Under the pieces are notes generated by a model. That model worked only from the letters and a program-made list of their open reading frames with translations. It did not search any database and was not told the origin of the DNA. Below, one piece after another: positions 1 to 8,426 of a stretch of DNA of 64,000 nt. The DNA comes from Streptomyces sp. ML-6. GTDB taxonomy: Bacteria > Actinomycetota > Actinomycetes > Streptomycetales > Streptomycetaceae. Position 1 is the first letter of the stretch, and each line of letters begins with the position of its first letter. The stretch is taken from positions 248,001-312,000 of the forward strand of contig NZ_JAOTIK010000001.1 of NCBI RefSeq assembly GCF_030116705.1. The letters run 5' to 3'. The position numbers and the translations under genes were made by a program.

Positions 1-470
1 CGAGTCCCTACCACCGCAAGGTGGATCTGGCGCACATCGGGTCGGCCGGTCATTCGCAGGGCGGCGCGGCCGCCGTCAACGCGGCGATCGATCCACGGGT
101 GATCACCGCCGTGCCCATCCAGCCGGGTCCCCTGACCGATCCGGATCTGATGGACGAGCCCGTCTTCTATCTGGCCGGGCAGCAGGACAGGATCGTGTGG
201 CCGGTGCTGGTGAAGGGGATGTACCAGGACTCCGACCACGTCCCTGCCGTCTACGGCGAGGTCCGGGGCGCCGGTCACCTCGACTCGATCGGCGACGGCG
301 GGGACTTCCGTGCCCCGGCCACCGCCTGGTTCCGCTACTGGCTGATGGGGGACGGGGCGGCCGGCCGGATGTTCTTCGGCCCGGACTGCGGCTACTGCAC
401 GGATTCCGCCCTGTGGTCCGGCTGGGAGCGGAACGCCGCCGCGCTGCGGCTTTCCGCCCCGACGGCCTGA
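1..470 (+). CDS. PET hydrolase/cutinase-like alpha/beta-hydrolase (5' end missing)
   Basis: The gene enters from outside the window, so only the C-terminal 155 or so codons are present. The nucleophile elbow GHSQGG, an acid residue in GQQDRIV and a histidine in GAGHLDS form a complete Ser-Asp-His triad. A C-terminal CGYC segment resembles the disulphide end of secreted cutinase, lipase and PET-hydrolase-like esterases of actinobacteria. Family members usually have an export signal, but the N-terminus cannot be seen here. The substrate is not determined; an ester of a polymer or lipid is likely. The fold and triad are secure. The narrower family name is inferred from the elbow spacing and the Cys pair. 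Confidence 0.8.
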   Translation, partial: SPYHRKVDLAHIGSAGHSQGGAAAVNAAIDPRVITAVPIQPGPLTDPDLMDEPVFYLAGQQDRIVWPVLVKGMYQDSDHVPAVYGEVRGAGHLDSIGDGGDFRAPATAWFRYWLMGDGAAGRMFFGPDCGYCTDSALWSGWERNAAALRLSAPTA

Positions 471-569
471 GGGGCAGCCCCGCATCGGTCAACTCGGCTG
501 ACCGGCTGGTGAGTTCGTTGTCCCGCCCCGGGGCTGGCGGCACCGTCCGCCCCGGAGTGGATACGGTGT

Positions 570-1049
570 TCAAGCCGCGGAGCGCTCCGCGAGGGGGCGG
601 CGCCGGCGGGCCGGGTCGGTCAGGGACGACGGGGTCCAGACGGCATCCGTGCGGTAGACGTCCGTGCCCGGCGGGACGATCTCGTCGATGCGGTCCAGGG
701 TCGCGTCGTCGAGAGCGAGTCGTGCGCCCTTCAACAGACCCTCGAGCTGGTCCGTGGTGCGCGGGCCGATGATCACCGAAGTGACGGCGGGGTGCGTCGC
801 GGCGAAGGCGACGGCCAGTTCGGGCAGTGAGCAGCCGAGGTCGGCCGCCAGTTCGGCCAGTTGTTCCACGGCCTCGTACTTGGCGGCGTTCTCCGGAAGC
901 GCGGGGTCGAAGCGGAACGGTTGCAGGGCGGCGTGGATCACGCGGGCGCTGTCGTCGTGGTCGGGGTTGCCGATCGCGCCGAACATCATCGTGCCGAGGC
1001 AGTGGACGCTGACCTCGATGCCGGTTCTGCCGAGCGTGCGGTATCGCAA
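570..1049 (-). pseudogene. Aldo/keto reductase remnant with in-frame internal deletion
   Basis: The 159-codon frame starts at TTG (1047-1049) behind AGGAG. Its first 40 or so residues (RYRTLGRTGIEV, CLGTMMFGA) are the N-terminus of an NADP-dependent aldo/keto reductase. Its last 110 or so (RFDPALPENAAKYEAVEQL onward) are the C-terminus of the same subfamily. The middle of the TIM barrel, roughly 170-200 residues with the catalytic Tyr, Lys and His, is absent, and the frame passes through the junction near position 920 without a stop. Full-length relatives are about 330-350 residues. The product therefore cannot form the barrel or catalyse reduction, and I call it a pseudogene although no stop or frameshift is seen. 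Confidence 0.8.
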
Positions 1050-1189
1050 GAGGACTCCTGGGCCGTGGTGCCTGCGGTATGCCCGGCGGAGCCTACGAGT
1101 TGGAGCGGACTCGAAGTCAAGGGCCGGATTCGGCGCCGCGGGGTACGTCGTGGCTAGTGGCGGGGGCGACACGCGCGCCCGGCCTCCGT

Positions 1190-1858
1190 TCAGCGGCCTC
1201 GTCGTCCGGTCCGGCCGCCGGCGTGACGCCGCAGCCATGCCGCCTCCGCGGCTGTCAGGTTCGGGTCCGCCAGTCTGGCCTCGATCGCTTCCTCGACGCG
1301 TCCCTCGGGGTCGATCCGGCAGCCCTTGCGCAGGCCGCGCACGAACAGGCTCCGGCCCAGGCGGGCGGCCGGTCCGGAGACCTCCGCGCCGCCGACCGTC
1401 ACGAGGGTCATCGCCAGGTCCGCGGCGGGATCGCCGGCGCCCGCGTTGCGCCAGTCGATCACCACGGGACCGCGTCGGGTCAGAACCACGTTGCCCGGAT
1501 GCAGGTCCAGGTGCAGCACCCGGTCGTCGTCCGCCGTCGCGAACCGCCGGGGCAGCCACTGCGGCGCCGGCAACGCGTGCAGCCGGTCGTGGAGGCGGCC
1601 CAGTGCCCGGCCGAGGGAGCCGACCCGCCACGGGCGCCGGGCCAGCTCGTCCAGCATCGTCGGCCCGGTCAGCCGCTCCAGGACCAGGTCGGTGTCGGTG
1701 AACCCGTACACCTGCGGCACCGGATACCCGCGGGCCGCCAGGTGCTCCATCAGCCGCGCTTCCAGCTCCGTCGGTCCCCCGTGCCTGTAGCGCCGCAGCA
1801 CCTTGGCCCCGTCCAGGGCGTACACGTCGGCGTCCCGCCCCCGCGCGATCAGCTCCAT
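1190..1858 (-). CDS. Aminoglycoside-phosphotransferase-fold kinase
   Basis: A 222-residue protein kinase-like (APH) fold enzyme that would transfer phosphate from ATP to a small molecule in the cytoplasm. The catalytic loop HLDLHPGN (about residues 116-123) supplies the base Asp118 and the metal ligand Asn123, and VIDW gives the second metal ligand Asp135. The N-lobe is short (residues 1-60) with a beta-rich VYALDGAKVLRRY stretch. The start is the ATG at 1856-1858; an in-frame codon 30 bases upstream is less likely. Nothing shows that the substrate is an aminoglycoside. Members of this family also act on homoserine, choline, macrolides and other hydroxylated compounds. Confidence 0.8.
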   Translation of the reverse strand: MELIARGRDADVYALDGAKVLRRYRHGGPTELEARLMEHLAARGYPVPQVYGFTDTDLVLERLTGPTMLDELARRPWRVGSLGRALGRLHDRLHALPAPQWLPRRFATADDDRVLHLDLHPGNVVLTRRGPVVIDWRNAGAGDPAADLAMTLVTVGGAEVSGPAARLGRSLFVRGLRKGCRIDPEGRVEEAIEARLADPNLTAAEAAWLRRHAGGRTGRRGR

Positions 1859-1924
1859 ACGGGAAGTCTGTCCCGTCGGCCCGCCCACTGCCCGCTCGGA
1901 GTCCCCGGGACTCCGGCGACGTCG

Positions 1925-2224
1925 TCAGAATCCCGGGACGTCGTCGACAGGGGGCCGGGGGCGGGGGATGGGTATCTCGCGTCGCATGTTCGTCCCGCCC
2001 GCGTCCACGCTCACGAAGACCGTGCCCAGGGTGGTGGACTGCTGGACGGTGAGGCCGTACTGGCTGACGTCCGCGGCCCGGCAGAGCGGATCGAGAAGAC
2101 CGGCGACGACCCGCTGGGCATCGGCTATCTGCTCGGGCGGACAGCGTCGCAGCCGAAGCTCGGCGGCGACGACGCGCTGGGTGTGACGGATCGAGCCGAG
2201 GCCTGCCGGCATACAGACGTACAT
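1925..2224 (-). CDS. Hypothetical protein, 99 aa
   Basis: A small protein of unknown function. The ATG at 2222-2224 follows a perfect GGAGG at 5-base spacing, which makes this a believable gene rather than a shadow. The sequence begins MYVCMPAG, has a basic, helix-compatible central part (RVVAAELRLRRCPPEQIADAQ) with two cysteines, and ends in a proline-rich tail. No signal peptide or membrane helix is evident. It lies divergent from the XRE regulator at 2389, with about 160 bases between start codons. An AT-rich pocket at 2259-2300 probably holds promoters for both. The arrangement suggests, but does not show, control by that regulator. Confidence 0.6.
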   Translation of the reverse strand: MYVCMPAGLGSIRHTQRVVAAELRLRRCPPEQIADAQRVVAGLLDPLCRAADVSQYGLTVQQSTTLGTVFVSVDAGGTNMRREIPIPRPRPPVDDVPGF

Positions 2225-2388
2225 GAGTACCTCCACTCCTCGGGGGACACCCAGGAGAAGAATTTTCGGCCAGGTGGCCTAAACCACTATCTAGGGTCGC
2301 CTGACACTCTGCAACCCTGCAGAGTGCGGGGCGGCGGTCCCTGGTGGATCGTGGAACGCGGACCCGCCGACGAGAAAGGGCTCTGTCT

Positions 2389-3258
2389 GTGTCACGGCCC
2401 CGCTCCGGCCCCACGGTGGCCCTGCGCCTGTTCGCCTCCGAGCTGCGCGCCCGGCGCGAGGCCGCGGGCTTCACCCTGGAGGCCGCCGCCGCGGCGCTCG
2501 GCGTGCACGAAATGACGCTCAGCCGTCTGGAGCTCGCCAGGACCGCCCCGCGCCGCGCGACGGTGAGCCACCTGCTGCGCCTGTACGGGACCCCGGACAC
2601 CGAGGCGGAGGCGGTTCTGGCCTCGCTGGAGGAGGTGCGGCGGCCGGGCTGGTGGCACCCGTACCGCGACATCCTCCCCGACCACCTGGCCGGGGTGATC
2701 GACCTGGAATCGGCCGCCAGCCTGATCCGTGCCTACGCCCCCGGCGTGGTTCCCGAACTGCTCCAGACCCCCGGCTACGCCCGCGCGCTCCTGGAGCTGC
2801 GGCACCCCCGGGCCGGCGCGGAGGAGATCTGCCGGCGGCTGCGGCTCCTGGAGGAGCGCCAGCGGCACACCATCCACCGCGCGGACCGGCCCGTGCGCTT
2901 GTGGGCCCTGGTCGAGGACGTTGTACTGGAGCGGGTGATCGGGAGCCGGGAGGTGATGGCCGAGCAGCTCGCCCACCTGGACCACTTCGCCGTGCACCGG
3001 GGAGCGGTCACCCTGCAGGTGATCCCCGCGACGGCCGGACAGCACCCGCTGCTGCTGAGCGGAGCGGCGGAGATCATGCGCTACCCCCACCAACAGCTCG
3101 CCGACCGGCTGATCGTGCGCGGCCTCCACCCGGAGGCCGCGACGGTCACGGAAGACAAGGGGGCGGTCCTCGCCTACCTCGCCGCGATGGACGCGACCGC
3201 GGCCCTCGCCCCGCCCCCGACCACCCGCATCCGGACCGGAAAGGACGCCCCCTCATGA
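2389..3258 (+). CDS. XRE-family regulator with DUF5753 domain
   Basis: A 289-residue DNA-binding regulator of a class very abundant in Streptomyces. Residues about 10-70 form the helix-turn-helix (ASELRARREAAGFTLEAAAAALG, then EMTLSRLE). The rest is the DUF5753 region, with the characteristic YAPGVVPELLQTPGYARALL and a later LQVIP segment. GTG 2389 is preferred over the GTG 45 bases upstream because the domain begins immediately after it and a GAGAAAGG stretch precedes it. It overlaps the methyltransferase gene by four bases (ATGA), so the two are translationally coupled. Proteins of this class often work with small partner genes; the divergent 99-residue gene is one candidate. Its ligand and targets are unknown. 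Confidence 0.88.
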   Translation: MSRPRSGPTVALRLFASELRARREAAGFTLEAAAAALGVHEMTLSRLELARTAPRRATVSHLLRLYGTPDTEAEAVLASLEEVRRPGWWHPYRDILPDHLAGVIDLESAASLIRAYAPGVVPELLQTPGYARALLELRHPRAGAEEICRRLRLLEERQRHTIHRADRPVRLWALVEDVVLERVIGSREVMAEQLAHLDHFAVHRGAVTLQVIPATAGQHPLLLSGAAEIMRYPHQQLADRLIVRGLHPEAATVTEDKGAVLAYLAAMDATAALAPPPTTRIRTGKDAPS

Positions 3259-4049
3259 CCGACGGCACGCAGGACCTGGACCTCCAGCCCGAGAAACCGC
3301 ACTCCGCGCGGTTCTGGAACTACCTGCTGGGCGGCAAGGACAACTTCGCCGCGGACCAGGAGCTCGGCGAGCAGATCAAACGCGAGTACCCCGTCGTGGT
3401 CGACCTGGCCCTCGCCACCCGCGCGTTCCTCGGGCGGGCGGTGCGGCACCTGGCCGGCGAGCAGGGGTACCGGCAGTTCCTCGACATCGGCACCGGGCTG
3501 CCGACCGCCGACAACACCCACGAGGTCGCGCAGCGCGTCGCGCCCGACGCCCGGATCGTCTACGTCGACCACGACCCGATCGTCCTCGCGCACGCCCGCG
3601 CCCTGCTCACCAGCACGCCCGAGGGCGCCACCGACTACGTGGACGCCGATCTGACGGACCCGGACACGGTGCTCGCCCACGCCGCGCGGACACTGGACCT
3701 GGACCGGCCGGTCGCGCTGATGCTGATGTCCGTCATCGGCCACGTCACCGACCCCGTCGAGGCCGCCGCCCTGGTGCAGGAGTACATGACCCGCCTCGCG
3801 CCGGGCAGCTGTCTGGTGCTGTGCACGACCCTGGCGTCCCCCGAGGCCGACGCCGCGAGCGACTCCTACGGATCTTCCGGGGCCGTCCCCTACGTGACGA
3901 GCTCCGCCGAGACGATGACGGCGATGGCGAAGGGCCTCACCATTCCTCCGCCCGGCCTCGGACCGATCAACCACTGGTTCCCCGACCCGCACGCCGGCCC
4001 CGGCCCGGACAGCGAGCAATGGGGGTACGTCGCCTACAAGGCGGCTTAG
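3255..4049 (+). CDS. DUF574-type SAM-dependent methyltransferase
   Basis: A 264-residue class I methyltransferase of the DUF574 (Methyltransf_19) family found mainly in Streptomyces and relatives. The family hallmark PHSARFWNYLLGGKDNF is at residues 16-32 and motif I is FLDIGTGLPT (about 75-84). An acidic strand end, VYVDHDP, binds the SAM ribose, and the C-terminus has the usual GLGPINHWFPD and WGYVAYKA segments. The gene is coupled to the upstream XRE regulator by an ATGA overlap. No methyl acceptor is established for the family; developmental or secondary-metabolic roles are usually suggested. Family assignment is secure and substrate unknown. Confidence 0.88.
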   Translation: MTDGTQDLDLQPEKPHSARFWNYLLGGKDNFAADQELGEQIKREYPVVVDLALATRAFLGRAVRHLAGEQGYRQFLDIGTGLPTADNTHEVAQRVAPDARIVYVDHDPIVLAHARALLTSTPEGATDYVDADLTDPDTVLAHAARTLDLDRPVALMLMSVIGHVTDPVEAAALVQEYMTRLAPGSCLVLCTTLASPEADAASDSYGSSGAVPYVTSSAETMTAMAKGLTIPPPGLGPINHWFPDPHAGPGPDSEQWGYVAYKAA

Positions 4050-4080
4050 GACGCGCCGGGGCGGACGGCCGGACGCGGGC

Positions 4081-4764
4081 TCAGCCCAGGGCGAGCCATC
4101 GGATGCCGAGCCGTTCGATCTGCGCCGCTTCGGCTTCGGTCAGCGGCTCCCGGCCGGTGGCCCTGCGCAGGAAATGGGGCCGGCTCCACCCCAGCCCGTC
4201 AATGGCCGCGGCGTGTTCCGTACCGAGGAGCAGCTCCGTCACGGCCTCACCGGCCGCCGGTGTCAGCCAGGGTTTGCGGCCGAGCGCGTCGGCCAGGTCG
4301 AGGCCGTGGACGGCGACCTCCACGACCCGGGTGAGGAGGAACTCCGACAGGAGCATGGCGTCGCCATGGCGCGTCCGGACGGTCCGGCCGGCCGGTTGGG
4401 CGCGGCACAGCCGATCGGCTCGTCGCCACGTCCCGGCGAAATCCTCGGCGCAGGCGGTGCCGTCCGCCGACCGCGCCGCACGGTCCTGGGCCAATGCGAT
4501 CCGCGTACCGTTGGTCCGCGGCGAAAAGCGGTCGTCCGGCCGGTAGTACTCCACCGCGGAGATCTCCGCTTCCCCGGGTGCCGGCGCGTCCAGCATGGCC
4601 GGAAGCCAGTCCACCACCACGCATACGTGCCCGAGCAGGCCGAGCACGGTCCAGGGGGTGCAGCGGGTCGGGAGGTTCCACTCGGTCCCGGAGAGCCCCG
4701 ACACGGCATCGGTGAGTGCCTGGGATTCCAGACGAAACGCTTCGCGCACACGGTCCTGGTTCAT
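4081..4764 (-). CDS. Maleylpyruvate isomerase-type (DinB-like) protein
   Basis: A 227-residue four-helix-bundle protein of the mycothiol-dependent maleylpyruvate isomerase/DinB superfamily. The metal triad is visible: His in LLGHV near residue 45 and Glu plus His in VVEVAVHGLDL near residue 145. A C-terminal domain with FLRRATGREPLTE follows. The start is the ATG at 4762-4764, where the family N-terminus (residues QDRVREAFRLESQ) begins; a longer in-frame extension has low-complexity codons and is rejected. Mycothiol is the major thiol of actinobacteria, so a mycothiol-linked transferase or isomerase activity is plausible. The substrate is not predictable. The gene is convergent with the methyltransferase gene ending at 4049. 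Confidence 0.8.
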   Translation of the reverse strand: MNQDRVREAFRLESQALTDAVSGLSGTEWNLPTRCTPWTVLGLLGHVCVVVDWLPAMLDAPAPGEAEISAVEYYRPDDRFSPRTNGTRIALAQDRAARSADGTACAEDFAGTWRRADRLCRAQPAGRTVRTRHGDAMLLSEFLLTRVVEVAVHGLDLADALGRKPWLTPAAGEAVTELLLGTEHAAAIDGLGWSRPHFLRRATGREPLTEAEAAQIERLGIRWLALG

Positions 4765-4826
4765 GCTGCACCACCGTTCCGCTCCGTGCGGAGCATGGAG
4801 TAGATCATCGGGTCGTTCCGCTGCCC

Positions 4827-4852
4827 GCGGCCACGGGCGTGCCCGTGGCCGC
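4827..4852 (-). terminator. Hairpin downstream of GNAT gene
   Basis: A perfect 12-bp inverted repeat, GCGGCCACGGGC / GCCCGTGGCCGC, with a 2-base loop lies about 90 bases beyond the stop of the GNAT gene. There is no T-run, as is usual in Streptomyces terminators. Two copies of GTGCACGT sit just beside it. Confidence 0.5.
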
Positions 4853-4941
4853 CAGGCGTGCACGTGGCCGCCGGACGTGCACGTAGTACCTGACCGGCCT
4901 GCCGGGCCGGCGCTGTGCGGGGTGTGAGGCCGGGCATCGGC

Positions 4942-5490
4942 TCAATCGGCCGGCGTACCCGGGTGCCGTACGCCGAACCACTGCTCGGCGCCCCACTCCT
5001 CGAACCGTTCCACCTCGGTGAACCCCAGCTTGGCCGCCAGGCGCATCGCGCGTTCGTTGGCGCTCTGCGTGCTGAGCACCACCGGTTCGCCGGGCAGTGC
5101 GGCGGCGGACCATTCGAGGGCCGCCGCGCACGCCTCGGCGGCGTACCCCCGCCCCCATGCCTGCGGCAGGAACAGGTAGCCGAACTCGGCCTCCCCGCCC
5201 TCGGGGCGGACGTGCCCCCGGCGGTCCGCGCCGCGTCGGTCGAGCGTGATCATGCCGATCATCGCTCCGTCGAGTTCCACGACGAAACAGCCGGGGCGTT
5301 GCCCGGGCACTTCGGGCACCGCGCGTTCGAGTTCGTCGCGCGGCCGGGCACCGCCGATGTACGTGCCCACCTCGGGCGAGGCGAACAGTTCGATGAACGT
5401 TGCGCGGTCCCGGGCCCCGGACTCACGGAGCACGAGCCGTTCGGTCCGTATCGGGGCGGGGGGCCAGGTGTCGGGTCCGAGTTCGGTCAT
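4942..5490 (-). CDS. GNAT family N-acetyltransferase (RimJ-like)
   Basis: A 182-residue acetyl-CoA-dependent acetyltransferase. The N-terminal RTERLVLRE strand is typical of the RimJ/RimL-type subgroup. The acetyl-CoA loop (motif A) is seen as EFGYLFLPQAWGRGYAAEAC around residues 100-120, with the pyrophosphate-binding Q/R-x-x-G-x-G/A pattern WGRGYA. The following NERAMRLAAKLGFTEVE segment (about 150-166) is motif B. ATG 5490 was chosen over an in-frame TTG nine bases upstream. Substrates of this subgroup range from ribosomal protein N-termini to amines and antibiotics, so no acceptor can be named. The gene stands alone. Confidence 0.85.
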   Translation of the reverse strand: MTELGPDTWPPAPIRTERLVLRESGARDRATFIELFASPEVGTYIGGARPRDELERAVPEVPGQRPGCFVVELDGAMIGMITLDRRGADRRGHVRPEGGEAEFGYLFLPQAWGRGYAAEACAAALEWSAAALPGEPVVLSTQSANERAMRLAAKLGFTEVERFEEWGAEQWFGVRHPGTPAD

Positions 5491-6073
5491 GGGGGGCAAC
5501 CTATCGTCCCGGCTGCCCCGATCGGTTTTCGCGTATGCCGGTGGTTCGCTTCGCCGGTTGCGCGCTCAGTGCGCCGTCGGGGTACGGGCGAGCGCGGCGG
5601 CCTCCTCCGGGGCCATGCCCGCGCCGAGATCCCGTTCGCGGTGGCCGGGGAAGCCCGGCCCGACGGCGGGCGGGACATCGAGACCGTACTGACCGACGGC
5701 GTCGTGCATCGGGTGGGTGGTGGCGACGCGACCGGCGCCACCGCGTTCGTCACCGCGCCGACCGCCGCTCCGCCAGAGCGGCGGGCCCCGGCCGGGAGTG
5801 TCCGGGGCGCGCCGTCCGTGGCCCGTCTGTCCGACGGGCCCTCGCTCCGCCCCTGCGCCTGCGTGGTCGCGAAGAGACGGGACTTTGGGCCTGTCCGGTT
5901 CGGGACCTTGGAAGACTCGTGGAACAGGAAGAATCCACTACCTTCACAATTTCTCGGCCTTTGTGGGAGGGGTTCTTCTTGCTGCGTACAGCCATGCCCG
6001 GATCCAGGTGGTGCTCGGCCCTCGGCCCGGTGTTCCGTGGCCCGCTGGCCGTCGGCCGTCCGGGGAGGCGCAG
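5491..6073. other. 583-bp stretch without a confident gene
   Basis: I find no supportable gene here. The minus strand carries a frame ending at the stop 5566-5568 that stays open rightward for more than 300 bases. Its last 47 codons (from an ATG near 5709) have strongly biased third positions. No start with a ribosome site was found and the protein is not recognised. It may be the 3' end of a decayed gene. An A/T-rich patch at 5929-5952 may hold the promoter of the lipoprotein gene. Confidence 0.4.
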
Positions 6074-6514
6074 TTGAGGCGGGCGGCGTACCGGGCCCTG
6101 GGCCTGATGGGTGCGGCGGCGCTGCTGCTCGGCGGGTGCAATGCCCTGAACACGGACAAGACGCCTGCCCGGGTGAAGAGCGGTGTCTCCGAGCTCGATC
6201 TGGAGGTCACCGGCCGCCCCACCCCCGGCAGTCTCTCCGTCACGGAGCGGGTTCTGGCGCGGCTCGGGGCCGGGGACGTCGACGGGCTGGCCGGTCTCGC
6301 GGTGGAGGGCGAGGGTTCCGGGGACGACGCGAAACGCTGGGTGGCCCGCTGGGGCGAGGCCGCCCGACGTCCGGCCACGGCCCGCTTCTTCCCGGGAGAG
6401 AAGGAGAGCACCGTCGACATCCGCTTCGCCGGGGAACGCGGCACGTTGTCGCTCCGGTTGAAGGACAAGGGCTACGACGACGAGTACGGGGTCGTCCTGG
6501 GCGAAGACGGCTGA
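6074..6514 (+). CDS. Putative small secreted lipoprotein
   Basis: A 146-residue lipoprotein of unknown function. The chosen TTG start at 6074 is preceded by GGGGAGG at 6-base spacing. The N-terminus is basic (RRAAYR), followed by a hydrophobic stretch and a lipobox LLGGC, with the lipidated Cys at about residue 22. The mature part (about 125 residues) is polar and has no recognised domain; its centre reads VTERVLARLGAGDVDGLA. This resembles small DUF4878/NTF2-like extracellular modules, but that is only an impression. Expected location is the outer face of the membrane. The downstream methyltransferase gene is convergent. Confidence 0.65.
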   Translation: MRRAAYRALGLMGAAALLLGGCNALNTDKTPARVKSGVSELDLEVTGRPTPGSLSVTERVLARLGAGDVDGLAGLAVEGEGSGDDAKRWVARWGEAARRPATARFFPGEKESTVDIRFAGERGTLSLRLKDKGYDDEYGVVLGEDG

Positions 6515-6593
6515 GCACGGGGGCCGGGGGCCGCGGCCCCTGCCGGGCGGTGGCCCGAGGGGCGTGTTCCGCGCTCCCGGTGGAGGGCGGGGG

Positions 6594-7463
6594 TCATTCG
6601 CCCGCCACCAGTTCGTCGAGCGGGGGCGTGCCGGCCTCGGCCGCGGGGCGGGCGAGGTGCAGTGCGGTGTGGAAATGGCCCGCCGATTCCCTGCCGTCCG
6701 GGTCATGTCCCTGGGCGGTCACCGCGTCGATGGCGTACCGCTGCTCGGCGGCGCCGGTGAAGCGGCGTTGGACGAAGGTGCGCCCGGTGTACGTCTCGGT
6801 GGCCAGGCCGTGACCGGCCAGATGCTCGGCGATCGGCGCGTAGGAGCCGGTGCGCAGGACGAAGGCCGCGACCCACGGCAGGGTGCGGGCGTTTTCCAGG
6901 AGGGGCTGGAACGTGGCCCGGGACAGGAAGCTGGCCCCGCCCGTGACGGTGATGAGCCGGACGCTCCGGACCGCGTCCAGCAGGTCCCGGGTCGGCCGGG
7001 CGGTCTCCAGGTTCTCGGCGAACCCGGCGTCGAGCAGGCCGACCGCCCGTGCGTGGGCGATGGCGTGGGGCGCGATGTCGAGGCCGATCACCGGGACGGC
7101 GTCCCGTCTGCGGTGGGCGCGGTAGAAGGACGTGTCGTACTCGGTCAGTTCCTCCGAGGTCATGGCGGTCACGCGCGGCGACGTGTAGTGGGCGTACAGG
7201 TCGTCCAGGGTCAACTCGTGGTTGAGCAGGGCCGCGTTGATGCCGTACGAACAGCACAGGTCCAGCACCGCTTCCCCCGGGGCCCGCAGCCGCAGCGCCG
7301 CCAGGCGGCGGAAGACGCGTTGGGCGTGGTGCGGTGTCCGGTAGCCGAACGCGCCGAGTTCGCGGAAGAAGGCGCGGGGGTCGGGCTGGTCGTAGATGTC
7401 GTCGAACGAGGTCATCGTGTGCTGCGCGGGCTTCCCCGCGTCGTCCTGCCGTGCCTCGGCCAT
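6594..7463 (-). CDS. Class I SAM-dependent methyltransferase-like protein
   Basis: A 289-residue protein with a Rossmann methyltransferase core. Motif I is VLDLCCSYGINAALL (about residues 66-80), where CCSYG replaces the more usual GxGxG, and VIGLDIAPHAIAHAR is the post-II acidic loop that normally contacts the SAM ribose. A central strand LITVTGGASF resembles motif IV. Upstream, AFGYRTPHHAQRVFRRLAAL forms an N-terminal helical cap. The acceptor is unknown. The start is the ATG at 7461-7463; an internal ATG at 7415 is an alternative. The gene is monocistronic as far as spacing shows and is convergent with the lipoprotein gene. Confidence 0.7.
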   Translation of the reverse strand: MAEARQDDAGKPAQHTMTSFDDIYDQPDPRAFFRELGAFGYRTPHHAQRVFRRLAALRLRAPGEAVLDLCCSYGINAALLNHELTLDDLYAHYTSPRVTAMTSEELTEYDTSFYRAHRRRDAVPVIGLDIAPHAIAHARAVGLLDAGFAENLETARPTRDLLDAVRSVRLITVTGGASFLSRATFQPLLENARTLPWVAAFVLRTGSYAPIAEHLAGHGLATETYTGRTFVQRRFTGAAEQRYAIDAVTAQGHDPDGRESAGHFHTALHLARPAAEAGTPPLDELVAGE

Positions 7464-7658
7464 CGCATGTCCCGTTCTGTCGGTCGGGCCGCCGTCGTGG
7501 GTCGTACTCCTCAGCCTCCCCCACGGATCCGGTGGCCGAGGAGCACCACCTCACGGTGGGCATCCGGCTCCAGCTCGCGCGGGGGACGAGGGTCGACGGC
7601 CCGGAGCGGCGGGGGTTTTCGCGGTGGGGACGTCCTTTTCGGCGCGGCCCCTCGGTGG

Positions 7659-8426
7659 TCAGGAGAGCGAGGTCGGTCCGCGGGGTGGCGGGACGGCGCG
7701 GAGCAGCTCCCACAACGGGCGCGAGCCGGCCGCCCACGCTCCCAGGGTGTGGCGGTCGACGACGTGGAGGCGCTGTTGCTCGGCGAAGGTCACGGCGGGG
7801 GCGGTCACCCGGCCGTTGGTGACGATCACCGCGATGTCGGCGCCGTGGACCTGGCGGGCGGTGCCGTTGAGGATCTGGAGGTCCGGCGTGCCCACGGCGG
7901 AGCCGGCGAGGCCGTCACGGCGGTGCTTGCACTGGATCACCCATCTGCGCCCGTAGGGGTCGGTGGCTTTCACATCGGCACCCAGGTCGCCGCTGCCGCC
8001 GACCCGGGTCGCGTCCCGGCAGCCGTCACGGTGCATCAGGTCCCGTACCGCGTCCTCGAACCGGGTGTGGTGCAGGGTGTCCAGCTGGGGCAGCGCGTAG
8101 CGCAGTCCCCGTGCCCGGACCGCTTCCCATCGTGCCCGCTGCTGCCTCCGGCGGAGCAGGCCCGCGCCGGCCAGTGCCGCGAGGACGCACAGGGCGATCA
8201 GGACCCACCAGTGGGCCAGCAGCCAGTTGACGACGGTCACCGTCAGGGCGACGCCCAGGGCCACGGCCACGCGGGGTCCGATCAGTTGGTCGTCGGCCTG
8301 TCGCCGTTTGCGGAGCCGGTTGGGACGGCGGGGCCTGTTGGGGCGGCGGGGCCTGTTGGGTCCACGGGTGCGCCGCCGGGCCGACGGGTGCCCGGCCGCC
8401 GCGGGCCGACGTCTGCGGGGGCTCAC
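7659..8426 (-). CDS. Membrane-anchored Mrr-type restriction endonuclease-like protein
   Basis: A 255-residue protein in three parts. First comes a basic N-terminus with three RPN/PRRPN repeats (residues 22-36). Next are one or two membrane helices at about residues 52-92. Last is a C-terminal Mrr_cat nuclease domain (about 120-250) with FEDAV, then GDLGADVKATD and VIQCKH. The PD-(D/E)xK core is therefore Asp151 with Gln165-x-Lys167. Mrr-family enzymes cut modified or foreign DNA. Here the transmembrane anchor would hold the nuclease at the membrane with the catalytic domain probably inside. The GTG start overlaps the stop of the upstream small gene (GTGA), so the pair is coupled. A role in DNA defence is inferred, not shown. 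Confidence 0.78.
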   Translation of the reverse strand: MSPRRRRPAAAGHPSARRRTRGPNRPRRPNRPRRPNRLRKRRQADDQLIGPRVAVALGVALTVTVVNWLLAHWWVLIALCVLAALAGAGLLRRRQQRARWEAVRARGLRYALPQLDTLHHTRFEDAVRDLMHRDGCRDATRVGGSGDLGADVKATDPYGRRWVIQCKHRRDGLAGSAVGTPDLQILNGTARQVHGADIAVIVTNGRVTAPAVTFAEQQRLHVVDRHTLGAWAAGSRPLWELLRAVPPPRGPTSLS

